A stretch of DNA of 64,000 bases, from the NCBI RefSeq assembly GCF_014192335.1, contig NZ_JACHXU010000001.1, positions 538,802-602,801 of the forward strand, written 5' to 3'. Position numbers and translations under genes: made by a program. Positions 33,284-42,584 of the stretch are shown piece after piece. The notes under the pieces were generated by a model. It was not told where the DNA came from. It searched no databases and was given only the letters and a program-made list of their open reading frames with translations. Each line of letters begins with the position of its first letter. Position 1 is the first letter of the stretch. Source of the stretch: Aporhodopirellula rubra (lineage in GTDB: Bacteria; Planctomycetota; Planctomycetia; Pirellulales; Pirellulaceae).

Positions 33284-34516
33284 CTAACGCGCAGAGAGCG
33301 CAAATTTCAGTAGCAATTTCAGGGCTGGAACCTTCGGATTATCGGATTCAATCATCACGTACCCGAAATCACCTTTCCCCATGCCTAGTCGTTCGACGTT
33401 TTTAGCGCCCGGCTTGAGTTTCAGCTGCAAAGTGTACAGCGTCATTTTGCCCTGGCCGACCGGTTCGTTCAGCGAGGCTTCGATAAATTCGGCCGGCTCA
33501 ATTTCGCCAATGCTCAGTTTCGTGGCGGCTTGTTCGGCACCTTTGAGCACCACGAACGCCTTCGCCGTCATCGAATCTTCGTCTTCCACGATTCCAAAGT
33601 CATACATATAGCCACCCCCCGAGACGCCCTTGAGTCGCGAGTTGGGCAGCATGCTCAGTGCCCCAACGATTCGCCCAGTCACGGGGATGTAGACGACACG
33701 ACCTTTCGACACGTCGTCGTCCTCGGCGTCTTCGGGCATCAACGTCAGCATCATGTTTCGGTTGACGGGACCTTGTTTCAGCCCCGGTTTGAGCTTCACC
33801 GCGACTCGGAACGCTTGCTCGGCCGCTTCATTGACACCGTCGTCCTCGCTCGGAGTGAACGTGGTGACGTCGAATTCAGCCAGTTCATCGATCGTTTCGT
33901 CACCGAATTTCACTTCGCTGGCCCGCATCGGCTGGCCGAGGTAATTGAAGACTTTGACGACGAAATCAACGTCTTCGCCCGCTGCGGTTTCGCCGAAGGT
34001 GACTTGTTCGGGCACGATCTGAACTTGGCGGACGACTTGGCCTTGGATTTCAAAACGAATCGCCACTTGGCTGGGGTCGTTCGTCCGCAGTTCTGCTGAT
34101 TGGCCGAAGGAGCTTTCGTTCGTCTTTACGGTCCAGCTCATTTTGACTTCGGTCTGTTCGCCCGGTTCCAGGTTTTCGGTCCCGAGTTCACCGACGGTGC
34201 ATTTGCAGGTCGACGCCCCGACTTTGAGTTTGAGCGTGTCGTCGCCGACATTCTTGACGATGAAAATGTGCTCGCCTTTTTCCTCGGGTTCCATCACGCC
34301 GAAGTCGTAAACGTTCCCGTTGGGCAGCTCGACTTTGGGGAACGTGTCAGACCACTGCGACGCCATCGACGCCATCGCGTTGGAGGCATCGACGTCACCG
34401 TGGAAGGTGATGGGGCCGAACGCCGGCTCATAGTGGCCGTAGCGATCGTTATTGATTTTCAAACCAATGCCGATGCCGATAGCGGCAATCACGAGACAAG
34501 CGATGAACGTCTTCAT
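33284..34516 (-). CDS. Exported or membrane-anchored DUF1573 protein
   Basis: About 410 residues from the ATG at 34516 (a TTG five codons upstream is possible). A single N-terminal hydrophobic helix (about residues 3-20) is a signal anchor or signal peptide. The following domain has the DUF1573 pattern: YDFGVMEPEEKGEHIF, then a CKCTVGEL cysteine motif, then LEPGE (about residues 70-125). These are Ig-like ASH/HYDIN-type beta domains, and the rest of the protein looks like further beta domains. DUF1573 proteins are abundant in planctomycetes with no proven function. Its position directly upstream of the tetrahaem lipoprotein suggests co-expression. Confidence 0.85.
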   Translation of the reverse strand: MKTFIACLVIAAIGIGIGLKINNDRYGHYEPAFGPITFHGDVDASNAMASMASQWSDTFPKVELPNGNVYDFGVMEPEEKGEHIFIVKNVGDDTLKLKVGASTCKCTVGELGTENLEPGEQTEVKMSWTVKTNESSFGQSAELRTNDPSQVAIRFEIQGQVVRQVQIVPEQVTFGETAAGEDVDFVVKVFNYLGQPMRASEVKFGDETIDELAEFDVTTFTPSEDDGVNEAAEQAFRVAVKLKPGLKQGPVNRNMMLTLMPEDAEDDDVSKGRVVYIPVTGRIVGALSMLPNSRLKGVSGGGYMYDFGIVEDEDSMTAKAFVVLKGAEQAATKLSIGEIEPAEFIEASLNEPVGQGKMTLYTLQLKLKPGAKNVERLGMGKGDFGYVMIESDNPKVPALKLLLKFALSAR

Positions 34517-34610
34517 GCGAATGAGACCCAAACGGGATTTGCAGGGGGGACTGACTGATTAGCTGGAAAGAATGCATGGGGCCTACGGAGTTGCCCCATG
34601 GTTGGTTCGA

Positions 34611-35270
34611 TCAGCGAATCAAAACCCCTTCGGGATTGGATTGCCAAACCCGTTTGGATGGCAATTCCATCGCCGTCAGCAGTCCGCCGCCGTAGCAGTT
34701 CGTGTCGAGGCAGATCAGGTGTCCGACGTCGAGGATCTCGGCCTCGTGGTTGGCGGTGTGACCGACGACGGCGGTGCGGCCGCTGAAGTGCGGGTCGGGG
34801 ATGCCCGCCCGGAGCGAGTGCCAGCGAAGAAGCTCCGTCGGCTGTTGATCCATTTCCAGGTTCGGATCGTAGGCTGCATGGGTGAAGAAGAACTGATCGT
34901 GAATGAAATAGTCGCCGAGCGAGTTGTAAAACGCTTCATGTTCGGGCGGCAGGAAATTCATTTCACCGTCGAAATTGTAGCTTTCGAGAGTCTCGACACC
35001 CCCGTACCGCAACCACGCGTGGTGTGGTTCATCGCCCCGAACGACGTTGAGCATCATTTCCTCGTGGTTGCCCTGCAACGCAACGAGCTGTGTTTTTTGC
35101 CCCAATTCAATCAAAGTATCGATCACGCCCTTCGAATCTGGACCCCGGTCGACGTAATCACCGAGCGTGACAATCAGGTCTTCGGGAGCCGGTTTGATGG
35201 CTCCCAACAAGGTTTGCAGCGGTTTGTTGAAACCGTGAATGTCGCCGATCGCGATGAGTCGTCCGTTCAA
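34611..35270 (-). CDS. PrpA/ApaH-like metallophosphoesterase (protein phosphatase family)
   Basis: A 219-residue cytoplasmic enzyme of the calcineurin-like phosphoesterase fold. The metal-binding motifs are intact: GDIHG (about residues 9-13), GDYVDRG (about 37-43) and GNHE (about 67-70), with downstream THAA and GHT histidines. Length and motifs fit bacterial Ser/Thr protein phosphatases of the PPP type or diadenosine tetraphosphatase-like enzymes. The start is TTG, with GGAG ten bases upstream. The nearby membrane Ser/Thr kinase gives a possible kinase-phosphatase context, but the two are 16 kb apart and the link is speculative. Confidence 0.9.
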   Translation of the reverse strand: MNGRLIAIGDIHGFNKPLQTLLGAIKPAPEDLIVTLGDYVDRGPDSKGVIDTLIELGQKTQLVALQGNHEEMMLNVVRGDEPHHAWLRYGGVETLESYNFDGEMNFLPPEHEAFYNSLGDYFIHDQFFFTHAAYDPNLEMDQQPTELLRWHSLRAGIPDPHFSGRTAVVGHTANHEAEILDVGHLICLDTNCYGGGLLTAMELPSKRVWQSNPEGVLIR

Positions 35271-35735
35271 GTCTTTATTTCTCCGTGTTTTTTCGAATCC
35301 TCAGCCGATTCGGCTATAATCGGGGGAGTACAAATCGTCGCAGAAAACGTTTCCATGTTAACCCCACTGGTGTTCTCGACCCGTTGCAGCCAGCCGTCAG
35401 CGGTTGATTGCGAATCGCCAATGACCCCCTTATCCGAATCGTTTGCCGAACCCGATCGTTGGTGGGGGCGGTCGCGGGTCTGTTCGCTCAAATGCTGTTC
35501 GATCCGTTGGCCGGTCGCCCACGCTTGGACTCAAATCAGGACAAAACCACCGGTGAAGGGCCTCAACTCGGAACCGAAACCGCTACATCACCAACGTTAC
35601 GTGACCCCAAACGTTCCGAGCCGGATCATCGAAGGCTCGCAACGACGACAGAACCGACTTCGCTGACCCGACGATCAAACTGCTGGCATTCAGACTGCCC
35701 GGTATCGAACCGCCTCATCTTCTTAGCCTTTGAGT
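35271..35735. other. 465-base region between divergent genes
   Basis: It contains a promoter-like site with a perfect TATAAT (35315-35320) on the plus strand. An ORF of 103 codons starts at 35355 on the plus strand (ends 35666), about 35 bases after that box, but it has no ribosome-binding site and a Cys/Trp/Arg-rich composition unlike its neighbours, so I do not call it a gene. More likely this is the leader of the VWA-domain gene. Confidence 0.4.
35292..35320 (+). promoter_or_regulatory. Promoter-like site with overlapping inverted repeat
   Basis: TATAAT at 35315-35320 is a perfect -10 box, but the -35 position (35292-35297, TTCGAA) is poor. A perfect inverted repeat AGCCGA-T-TCGGCT (35303-35315) sits in the spacer and touches the -10 box, the arrangement of a regulated promoter. 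It would read toward the VWA-domain gene about 400 bases away. Confidence 0.35.
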
Positions 35736-37871
35736 ATGAATTCATCCTTCGCTGACGACTCGACGACGCTCGAAGTTCCCGGTGCCGCACCGATGGAGGG
35801 CGATCAAAACACGCCTGTTGAGCGATCGCTGCATGCCGGGCTTTCGAAATTCAACCCTCTGAACTGGTGGAGCCGGCGAACCGGAACCGATTCGGACGGA
35901 GTCGATCCGGCCGAGGATTCGGATCCGCTTTGGGATTCCGATGAGACGATCGCGATGCTCGGCAGCATGCAGGTGCACATCATCATCTTTCTGTCGCTGG
36001 CGTTGATCCATTTGCAAAAACCGTTTGATGACGAAGCGGTGGTGATGATCGCGGCGCCTCCGGAATACGAAGAGACTCTCGAATCGATCGAGGAGTTTGT
36101 CGTCAGCGATATGCCACAAACGGAAGTCGGCGCCGACGCTCTCGCCGAACTGGACATGGCCGAAGCGTCCGCCGAGGTTTACGCGGAGGTTGCGGATATC
36201 CCAAACCCGGTCGATTTGCAGCCGACTGACCTTGGTCAGATCATGGTCAACAAAATCTTCACCCAGCCGGCCGCACCACAGAAACGTCTCGTCACGCAAA
36301 AAGGCAGCACCGGAGTTGGTGTTGCTGGGGCGCAGGGAGCCGTCGATCAGATCACCGCCGAAATCACCCTCGCGGCCGAAGAACGCCCGACCCTGGTCGT
36401 GTGGTTGTTCGATCAAAGCGGTTCGCTCACTCGCCAGCGTACCGATATTCGTGATCGGTTCGACCGAATCTATGATGAACTGGGACTCTTGCACGCCTCT
36501 CCGAACGACAAAAAGACCAAACCGGAAGACGAGCGTATTCTGACGTCGATCATCGGTTTCGGTGAACGCGTGGAACTGTATACGGAAAAGCCGACTGCGG
36601 ATTTGAAGGAAATCAAAAAGATTGTCGACAACATCCCGGTCGATAACTCGGGCGTCGAACGTGTCTTCACCGCGATCGAATCCGCCGCGAAAGAGTACAA
36701 GCCACTGCGCCGGAACGTTGGGCCGAACGGCCCCAAACGCAACGTACTGTTCGTTGTCGTTACTGATGAGAAGGGCGACGATTACGGAAGACTCGAAACG
36801 TCGATCGATTCCTGTCGCAAACTCGGTATCCCCGTCTACGTCGTTGGAGTGCCGGCGCCGTTCGGCCGCGAGCACACGTTGGTCAAATACGTTGACCCGG
36901 ACCCGCAGTACGATCAATCGCCTCAATGGGCACAGGTCGACCAAGGCCCCGAGACGTTTTTGCCAGAACGCATTCAACTGAGCTTCACCGGTAATTTCGA
37001 AGAGGAACCGGTCATCGACAGTGGTTTCGGCCCCTACGGTTTGACTCGATTGTGTTACGAAACCGGTGGTATTTATTTCACCGTGCACCCGAGTCGAAAC
37101 ACGTCGCGGGAAGTTCGCCGTCGTGAGATCGAAGCATTCAGTTCCGACATGCGTTTCTTCTTCGACCCGACCGCGATGATCCGGTATCGCCCTGACTATC
37201 TCTCGCAGGAGGACTACGTCAGTTCGGTCAAACGCAGTCCGCTGCGGATGGCTCTCGTGCAAGCGGCGACGATTCAAAACGCAACCGGGATTCAACGACC
37301 CAGGTTGCGGTTTGTGAAAACGAACGAAGCTCAACTCGCCGGCGATTTGACCAAAGCACAGCAGGACGCCGCACCGCTCGAACCGACATTGATTCGGTTG
37401 GCCGCGACGTTGCAACAAGGCTTGTCATCACGAGAGGAAGAGAAGAGCCCGCGTTGGTTGGCCGGGTTTGATCTCGCCTACGGTCGCGTTTTGGCACAGA
37501 AGGTGCGAACCGAAACGTACAACGCGGTCCTTGCACAGGCCAAACAAGGGATGCCCTTCAAAGAAAAGAAGAACAACACGTGGGTGCTCGAACCGAGCGA
37601 CGAGATCAGCGTCGGCAGCAAGTGGCAACGTGAAGCCGACACCGCTCGTGAGTTTCTCACTCGTGTTGTGGATGAACACCCGGGTACGCCGTGGGCCTTG
37701 CTGGCTCAACGCGAACTCGATGTGCCGATCGGTTGGACGTGGAAAGAAACCTTCACTGACACCACGCCGCGAACGCCGCGTCAGGGTGGCAACAACAATA
37801 ACAACACGCCCAGAGACGATGAGCGTCGGATGCTCAACCGAGCACCAAAACGTCCGGTGCCGAAACTCTAA
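35736..37871 (+). CDS. Membrane protein with von Willebrand factor A domain
   Basis: A 711-residue protein; the ATG at 35736 is preferred to a TTG six bases upstream. An N-terminal hydrophilic region is followed by one membrane helix (about residues 72-90, VHIIIFLSLALI). A VWA domain follows (about 215-400) with the MIDAS motif DQSGS at about 228-232 and a conserved downstream Thr/Asp set (VVTDEKGDD), so metal-dependent ligand binding is likely. The C-terminal 250 residues are mostly helical with no recognised family. VWA proteins of this kind are numerous in planctomycetes and often encoded near envelope proteins. Ligand unknown. Confidence 0.87.
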   Translation: MNSSFADDSTTLEVPGAAPMEGDQNTPVERSLHAGLSKFNPLNWWSRRTGTDSDGVDPAEDSDPLWDSDETIAMLGSMQVHIIIFLSLALIHLQKPFDDEAVVMIAAPPEYEETLESIEEFVVSDMPQTEVGADALAELDMAEASAEVYAEVADIPNPVDLQPTDLGQIMVNKIFTQPAAPQKRLVTQKGSTGVGVAGAQGAVDQITAEITLAAEERPTLVVWLFDQSGSLTRQRTDIRDRFDRIYDELGLLHASPNDKKTKPEDERILTSIIGFGERVELYTEKPTADLKEIKKIVDNIPVDNSGVERVFTAIESAAKEYKPLRRNVGPNGPKRNVLFVVVTDEKGDDYGRLETSIDSCRKLGIPVYVVGVPAPFGREHTLVKYVDPDPQYDQSPQWAQVDQGPETFLPERIQLSFTGNFEEEPVIDSGFGPYGLTRLCYETGGIYFTVHPSRNTSREVRRREIEAFSSDMRFFFDPTAMIRYRPDYLSQEDYVSSVKRSPLRMALVQAATIQNATGIQRPRLRFVKTNEAQLAGDLTKAQQDAAPLEPTLIRLAATLQQGLSSREEEKSPRWLAGFDLAYGRVLAQKVRTETYNAVLAQAKQGMPFKEKKNNTWVLEPSDEISVGSKWQREADTAREFLTRVVDEHPGTPWALLAQRELDVPIGWTWKETFTDTTPRTPRQGGNNNNNTPRDDERRMLNRAPKRPVPKL

Positions 37872-37933
37872 GCCGCTATCCGGTTCGGTTGTATCGGACG
37901 TGTCTTCGTGTCGAGCAAACCGAGTGTTCGCTG

Positions 37934-40801
37934 TTAGCGGCGACGTTGTTGATGGGTGCGTTCCGAGGCGACGTTGCCCTGAGGGTAATCAGGAGCGGTG
38001 CCGTAGACGCGGCGATGGAACATGGCGAGCGATCGCAGTGCGTGACCCCGATAGCCAACCCCGGCATCGTCGAGTTCAACACGTCCCATCGAATTGGTGA
38101 TGAAACGCACGGCGTTGACGACGTGCGGATCCACCAAGTCTTCGTCCGGCAAATGCGTCAACAAGAACTCGAGCATGTGTCCGGTCGTTTGAACCTTGCG
38201 TTGCAAGACGCCGTTGTCCTCACGTGATTCGAACCAATTGGTGCTGAACGAACCGTCACGGTTTTGCATCGAGTAGGTGTACTTCGTGAAGTCATTCAGG
38301 AAGTCCTCCGCCCGTTTCCATTGTCCGTCGATCGGCTCTCCCTCGAGACGTCGTTTCCGCAACGCGTGGGCGAATCCCATCAAGCGGTGTGTCCCGCCGC
38401 ATGCCGCGCCGACGACCGGTTCGTTCAGCTCAGCGGCTAGCAATCGGTCGAAGTTCCATCGTTCACCTCCGACGCCGATCCATGTCGCATCGGTGTCGAG
38501 ATAATGCGTCAACCCGATGAGCGTGAACGTTAACTCTTTGCCCTCTTCACAAGCTGCCGCTTCCACTTGGACGAGGTCCTCAACGGTGAACTTTTGGTTG
38601 TCGGCATAGAGCGGGTAATTTGACGGCACACCGGCGAGCGATAACACGCAAAGGAATTGCGATTGGTGTCCCTGCAGTCCGGTGCCTTCGCGGATCTTGA
38701 TTTTGCCACGCTCGGTCGTCATCAATCGGTTGCCGCGGCAAACATTATTTCCCGCGATCCATGCGATCGCACTGTAGTTGCGGCGACGGGCAATGATTCG
38801 CGTGTCCGCGCCGTAGACCATGATCGCGTGCATCATGCCCCAGTTGCTACGCGAGTCGGCTTTCTCGGTGCGAGCGTGGAAGCTGCGGAGCGTTTGCAGT
38901 ATCGGGCGTTGCATCCGTTGGATTGCCGGATCGAGATTCGCGACCGCGCCGCGACCGGAGTACGTCTTCGGTCGTCCGGTTGCATCCAAATCTGCGAGCC
39001 GGTCCGCTGGCAACGAGGCAATCCGTTCGCTGCGATTCTTCGCCGATCGATCTTCGGCGCGAGTATCCGATAATCCCCGATCCGATAGGTCTCGTGCCGA
39101 ATCGCTGCGACGGGACGAACCCGCCACTTCGCGGCTTGCGTCGTCATGGACGTCATGCAAATCGGCTTTTTCGTCGATCGGTTTGAGTGGGCCTGCCGGA
39201 TTGATCACGAGCGGTTTGATGCGAGTGACGGACAGTTCCGGTTGCGAATCCTTTTCTTCGCTCGGTTGTGCCTTGGCCGTGACCGACGGTGTCGTCGCGT
39301 TTGGAGATTGCAGCAACTCGACCAAAGCAGAATCGCTTTCCAATTCGTCGGGATCTTTGCCATCTGAATCATCTGCGGCGAGCGGTCCGCTCATATCACC
39401 CTCGTTGTTGCCTTCATTCACATCCGTGGTTTTGGCGGATGAAAGTTCAGGCAATTGCGAGGATGCCGTGGGAGCACCCAGGCTCATTTCGGACGCATCG
39501 AGTTCCGATTCGTCGCCGTCGAGCGTCTCGAGTTCGAGGCTCGCGTTGAGATCCTCGCTGAGGTTCTCGTCGAGATCAACTCGCGACGGGATGTCCATCG
39601 AAGCCGGGCCATCGGGCAACGCGTCGAGCGATGGCATACGTTGCACCGGAGAAAGAAGTCTCGGCGGATTTGCGATCACAGGTGCCGGCGAGACGCCGCT
39701 TCCAACCGGTTCGTTGTTGCGAGGCACGGTGTCAAGTCGTGTAGTCGTCTCCGGCAGTCCTGGGGTGGATTCGGGTAGACGCGATATCGGCGCGGGGGTA
39801 CGCGTCGTTACCGAAGGCATCGGGGTGCTTCGCATCGGCGTGGTGACCGACATGGGAATCGGATCACGCAGCGGTTGCGGTGGGATTGATTGACCGCGAG
39901 GTTGCCAGCCTACCGATGGTCCTTGCGAATTCACTTCGGGTTGATTGTAGGATCGGTCTGACGTTGAGACGCGATCGGGTGTCGTCCGAGTTGGTGCCGT
40001 TTGAGTCGGCGTGGTGCTACGTGGACTCATCCAGGCGGGAAATAGTCGTCGATCCGATACTGTGCGGGCATTCGGGCCGGTGGCAAGGTTCGGGATTTGC
40101 GTGGGAGCTGCACCGGGGGCAAATTGCGATGGCGGCGGGGCTTGTGTTGCAATTTGTTGCGGCGGTTGCAGCAACGCTCGCGGCGCGGACAGGTCTCGTT
40201 GGGGTGCTGGTGTCGCGTCGACATCCGGAGCGACCGGTCGCAGAACGAGTTCATTGGTGGGAGCTTGGAATGTCGGAACGGCCGGCTGCCACGTGCGGTG
40301 CATGCCTCGCAGTTCGGCGTTGTCTCTTGTGACGAAATTAGGCGTCGAGATAGTCGGCTGCGCGGGCGGCGGTGCGGCAGGCCGCAATTGGGCCGACGCT
40401 TCCGCGGTCGGTTGTGGTTTCGGTGCGGTCGGACGCTCCACCGGGAGCAACTGAATCGATGTGCCTGCGGGACCCGTTTTTCCTCCGTCCCAATCGGCGC
40501 GACCTCCACGCAGGCCTAGCACCGAATTGACCGAATCGGTGGGGCGGAACGTCGGCACTTTGGCATCGCCGTTCTGCGATTGTTGCCCGTCCGTCATCGG
40601 ACTGCTTAGTGCCGGGGATCCCGAATTTGAAGTCGGTGCCGAGAACGAAAGCCCATTGCCCCAGTCGAGATCGTCCGCTGCGCAGACACCGCTGTTCACC
40701 ATCGGGCTCGATGAGACACAACCGAGCATGAGCCACATCGCCAAACGACGGCGGCGCGAGCTGGAGACGGGCGACAGGCGACGGACATTCTTAACGGGCA
40801 C
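37934..40801 (-). CDS. Large exported Pro/Ser-rich protein with C-terminal helical (alpha-toroid-like) domain
   Basis: About 955 residues from a GTG at 40801, chosen because GGAG lies eight bases upstream; the frame itself is open back to 40996. The N-terminus has a basic and hydrophobic stretch ending near VCAAD, a plausible signal peptide. Residues about 35-610 are low complexity, rich in Pro, Ser, Thr and Asp. The last 330 residues form a folded helical domain with His, Cys and Trp residues (for example MMHAIMVYGAD, GNNVCRGNR, GAACGGTHRLMG), which resembles the repeated helices of terpenoid-cyclase-like toroids. I do not recognise a characterised family. It converges with the VWA gene, whose product may share its compartment. 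Confidence 0.75.
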   Translation of the reverse strand: MPVKNVRRLSPVSSSRRRRLAMWLMLGCVSSSPMVNSGVCAADDLDWGNGLSFSAPTSNSGSPALSSPMTDGQQSQNGDAKVPTFRPTDSVNSVLGLRGGRADWDGGKTGPAGTSIQLLPVERPTAPKPQPTAEASAQLRPAAPPPAQPTISTPNFVTRDNAELRGMHRTWQPAVPTFQAPTNELVLRPVAPDVDATPAPQRDLSAPRALLQPPQQIATQAPPPSQFAPGAAPTQIPNLATGPNARTVSDRRLFPAWMSPRSTTPTQTAPTRTTPDRVSTSDRSYNQPEVNSQGPSVGWQPRGQSIPPQPLRDPIPMSVTTPMRSTPMPSVTTRTPAPISRLPESTPGLPETTTRLDTVPRNNEPVGSGVSPAPVIANPPRLLSPVQRMPSLDALPDGPASMDIPSRVDLDENLSEDLNASLELETLDGDESELDASEMSLGAPTASSQLPELSSAKTTDVNEGNNEGDMSGPLAADDSDGKDPDELESDSALVELLQSPNATTPSVTAKAQPSEEKDSQPELSVTRIKPLVINPAGPLKPIDEKADLHDVHDDASREVAGSSRRSDSARDLSDRGLSDTRAEDRSAKNRSERIASLPADRLADLDATGRPKTYSGRGAVANLDPAIQRMQRPILQTLRSFHARTEKADSRSNWGMMHAIMVYGADTRIIARRRNYSAIAWIAGNNVCRGNRLMTTERGKIKIREGTGLQGHQSQFLCVLSLAGVPSNYPLYADNQKFTVEDLVQVEAAACEEGKELTFTLIGLTHYLDTDATWIGVGGERWNFDRLLAAELNEPVVGAACGGTHRLMGFAHALRKRRLEGEPIDGQWKRAEDFLNDFTKYTYSMQNRDGSFSTNWFESREDNGVLQRKVQTTGHMLEFLLTHLPDEDLVDPHVVNAVRFITNSMGRVELDDAGVGYRGHALRSLAMFHRRVYGTAPDYPQGNVASERTHQQRRR

Positions 40802-41204
40802 GACGGGATCTCCGGGTAGTACGAGTTCTAACGTAGCTATCGGAAATTCGGGGCACACAAATTTACCCCAATGTTCAGACCCGGCACGCATCTTTTGCAC
40901 AACCGGACCTCTGCAGCCTCTTGTCGTCATTTTGGAGCAAATCGTCGTGGTTCTTGGTCCGATGACATTCGGCCACCCGAAGGGACGTAACGGCACTAAC
41001 GGGGAGTTGAGTCATGACCCCGAAATCAAAGTTGCCGATTTCGCGTCGTCTGAAATCGTTTTGTCTCAAGATTCGCGTTCCAGATGACGAACGCGTCTGC
41101 GATGGCGCGCCACGGTAACGTTGAGGCATTTGAACGCGGGTCACTCCCACCGGTTATGATGATGGCTCGGACGAAGTCATTTTCTTTCTTTGAGGCGAGT
41201 GCGT
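40802..41204. other. 403-base region between divergent genes
   Basis: Divergent spacer holding the possible 34-codon gene at 41014-41118. Otherwise I see no RNA gene, repeat or convincing promoter. Confidence 0.4.
41014..41118 (+). CDS. Possible small basic protein (34 residues)
   Basis: ATG at 41014 is preceded by GGGGAG with seven bases between, one of the better ribosome-binding sites in the window. The frame runs 34 codons to TAA at 41118. The peptide is basic (SRRLKSF, CLKIRVPDDERVC) with two Cys. It has no recognised homologue that I can name and is too short to judge by codon use. It could be a real small protein or a chance frame in the leader of the membrane protein gene that begins 86 bases later. 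Confidence 0.33.
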   Translation: MTPKSKLPISRRLKSFCLKIRVPDDERVCDGAPR

Positions 41205-41645
41205 GTGAAGGGTTCAGGTGGTACCGATGGCGGCGTCGGTCTCTTTTTCTTTGGGCTGCTGATGGTAATCGGCGGCATCTATTTCTTCTTTGACTCGGTT
41301 CGCGTCACGACCGGGCACGCGGGCATCCTGAGTGGGGCGATGGGGGGAGGCGGTGGTCGCGGGAGGATGATTGACACGACCTCGATGGGAATCCTGTTCG
41401 TCCCGTTCTTTATCGGCGTCTTCTCATTGTTCGTCGATGCGCGACGCAAATGGGCGTGGTGGTTGACCTACATCGGACTCGCGTTTCTCGCGGTCGAAAT
41501 CCTCAGCCGGATCCGGTTCATCGTTGACACCAAACTCACTCACCTGTTGGCGATGTTTGTGTTGATCGCGGCGGGATGTGCGCTGATCTTTCGGTCGTAT
41601 CGAGAGCAACGCCGGTTTACGAAGCCGGATGATTCACGCGAGTAA
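41205..41645 (+). CDS. Small four-helix membrane protein, unknown function
   Basis: A 146-residue protein. GTG at 41205 has GAGG nine bases upstream; a TTG at 41190 in the same frame is the alternative. Four membrane helices are visible (about residues 8-30, 57-75, 83-103 and 110-130), with a Gly-rich loop (GGGGGRGR) between the first two. There are no catalytic-looking residues. The pattern suggests a small inner-membrane protein. It converges with the lipoprotein gene 30 bases downstream. Confidence 0.7.
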   Translation: MKGSGGTDGGVGLFFFGLLMVIGGIYFFFDSVRVTTGHAGILSGAMGGGGGRGRMIDTTSMGILFVPFFIGVFSLFVDARRKWAWWLTYIGLAFLAVEILSRIRFIVDTKLTHLLAMFVLIAAGCALIFRSYREQRRFTKPDDSRE

Positions 41646-41675
41646 AACCTCGACATCACCTGAGGATTTCTAGCA

Positions 41676-42248
41676 TCACTCCTGGATTGCGGACGCCATG
41701 CGAACCGGAGGCGTGGTGGGCGAAGGAGTGCCTTCGGCGAGAGAAATTTCGGTAGTGGTGTTTGCTGGTCTTGTTACCGCGGCCCGGGCCAGGAAGGAGC
41801 CCTCGTTGGGGTCGACGACCGCGAATTGGGCGGGGATGTCGCCTTCGACGCGTTTGGGCAGTTTGAACATGGCTCCCGTCGCACCGTCGACAATCGCACC
41901 GGCGCCGCCACCGATCAGGATGTTTCCGGCGACCCAGGGGTCGAAACCGGCCTTGAGTTCTCGGCTCTGTGTCATCGAATCGGTTCCCGCGTAAACGACC
42001 GTGTATTTGGCGGGCCAAAACGGGAACGATTTCGCATCGAGGGTGACCTGTTGTGGCGTCACGCCTTGATGAACGACGTTGTTTTTGCGGTCTTGGACGC
42101 TGAAAAACGTCGGCCCATGGGTGTTATCAACCGTCACCGGGTAGCGTTTCTCGCTGGCGATCGTTGCGCATCCGATTTGGCCGAGAAGGCACGCTCCGGC
42201 GAGGCCGAGCATCAGGTATCGGCGAACGGTGGTTTTCCGGCGGCGCAT
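41676..42248 (-). CDS. Lipoprotein with a glycine-rich membrane-inserting segment
   Basis: A 190-residue protein. The ATG at 42248 has AAGGAGA about seven bases upstream, a strong ribosome-binding site. The signal ends in a lipobox (GQIGC, Cys about residue 27). The mature part has a beta-rich domain and a Gly-rich hydrophobic segment (GNILIGGGAGAIVDGATGAMF, about 115-135), as seen in many bacterial lipoproteins of the PEGA or YgdR type. I cannot give a function. The open frame upstream to 42377 is not needed. Confidence 0.78.
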   Translation of the reverse strand: MRRRKTTVRRYLMLGLAGACLLGQIGCATIASEKRYPVTVDNTHGPTFFSVQDRKNNVVHQGVTPQQVTLDAKSFPFWPAKYTVVYAGTDSMTQSRELKAGFDPWVAGNILIGGGAGAIVDGATGAMFKLPKRVEGDIPAQFAVVDPNEGSFLARAAVTRPANTTTEISLAEGTPSPTTPPVRMASAIQE

Positions 42249-42584
42249 GCGTGTCTCCTTTGAGAACGGCCCATTTAGAAAAAATGGTGCAGGAGAAAGT
42301 TCGTCCCCCCTGCCGTGGTTGTCCATCGGAAATCCATGCCAACCAGTACAGTCCAAATGGAGGAAAATGGGTTTCACGCGTTCGAGTCAAAATTCGTCAA
42401 GATCGCCTCTGAACAGACTCCAGTTGACCCGTTAGGCTGGACGACCCGAACCCACAGACACCCAACGGCGATCCCTCGAATCTGCGTCACGGCAAATGCG
42501 TGTGAGGCGAGAATAGGACACGGCGGACCGCGACCCACCCGTTGTGACGCACGAAACACAATCTCTCAGCAAAGGACCTCTGCG
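42249..42584. other. 336-base divergent spacer upstream of dnaE
   Basis: The dnaE frame is open upstream to 42315, but the codons before 42585 do not resemble DnaE and the ribosome-binding site favours 42585. It should hold promoters for both genes, none of which matches consensus well. Confidence 0.4.

Noticed and set aside
35355-35666. 103-codon plus-strand ORF after the promoter-like site
   Set aside because: No ribosome-binding site and an atypical Cys/Trp/Arg-rich composition.
35742-37418. 558-codon minus-strand frame opposite the VWA gene
   Set aside because: Antisense shadow: the plus frame has a VWA domain with MIDAS motif, the minus frame has no family features.
38820-39893. 357-codon plus-strand frame opposite the Pro/Ser-rich exported protein
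   Set aside because: Low-complexity antisense of a low-complexity gene; no start site.
42315-42584. 90-codon N-terminal extension of dnaE
   Set aside because: The ribosome-binding site and the conserved start of the PHP domain place the start at 42585.
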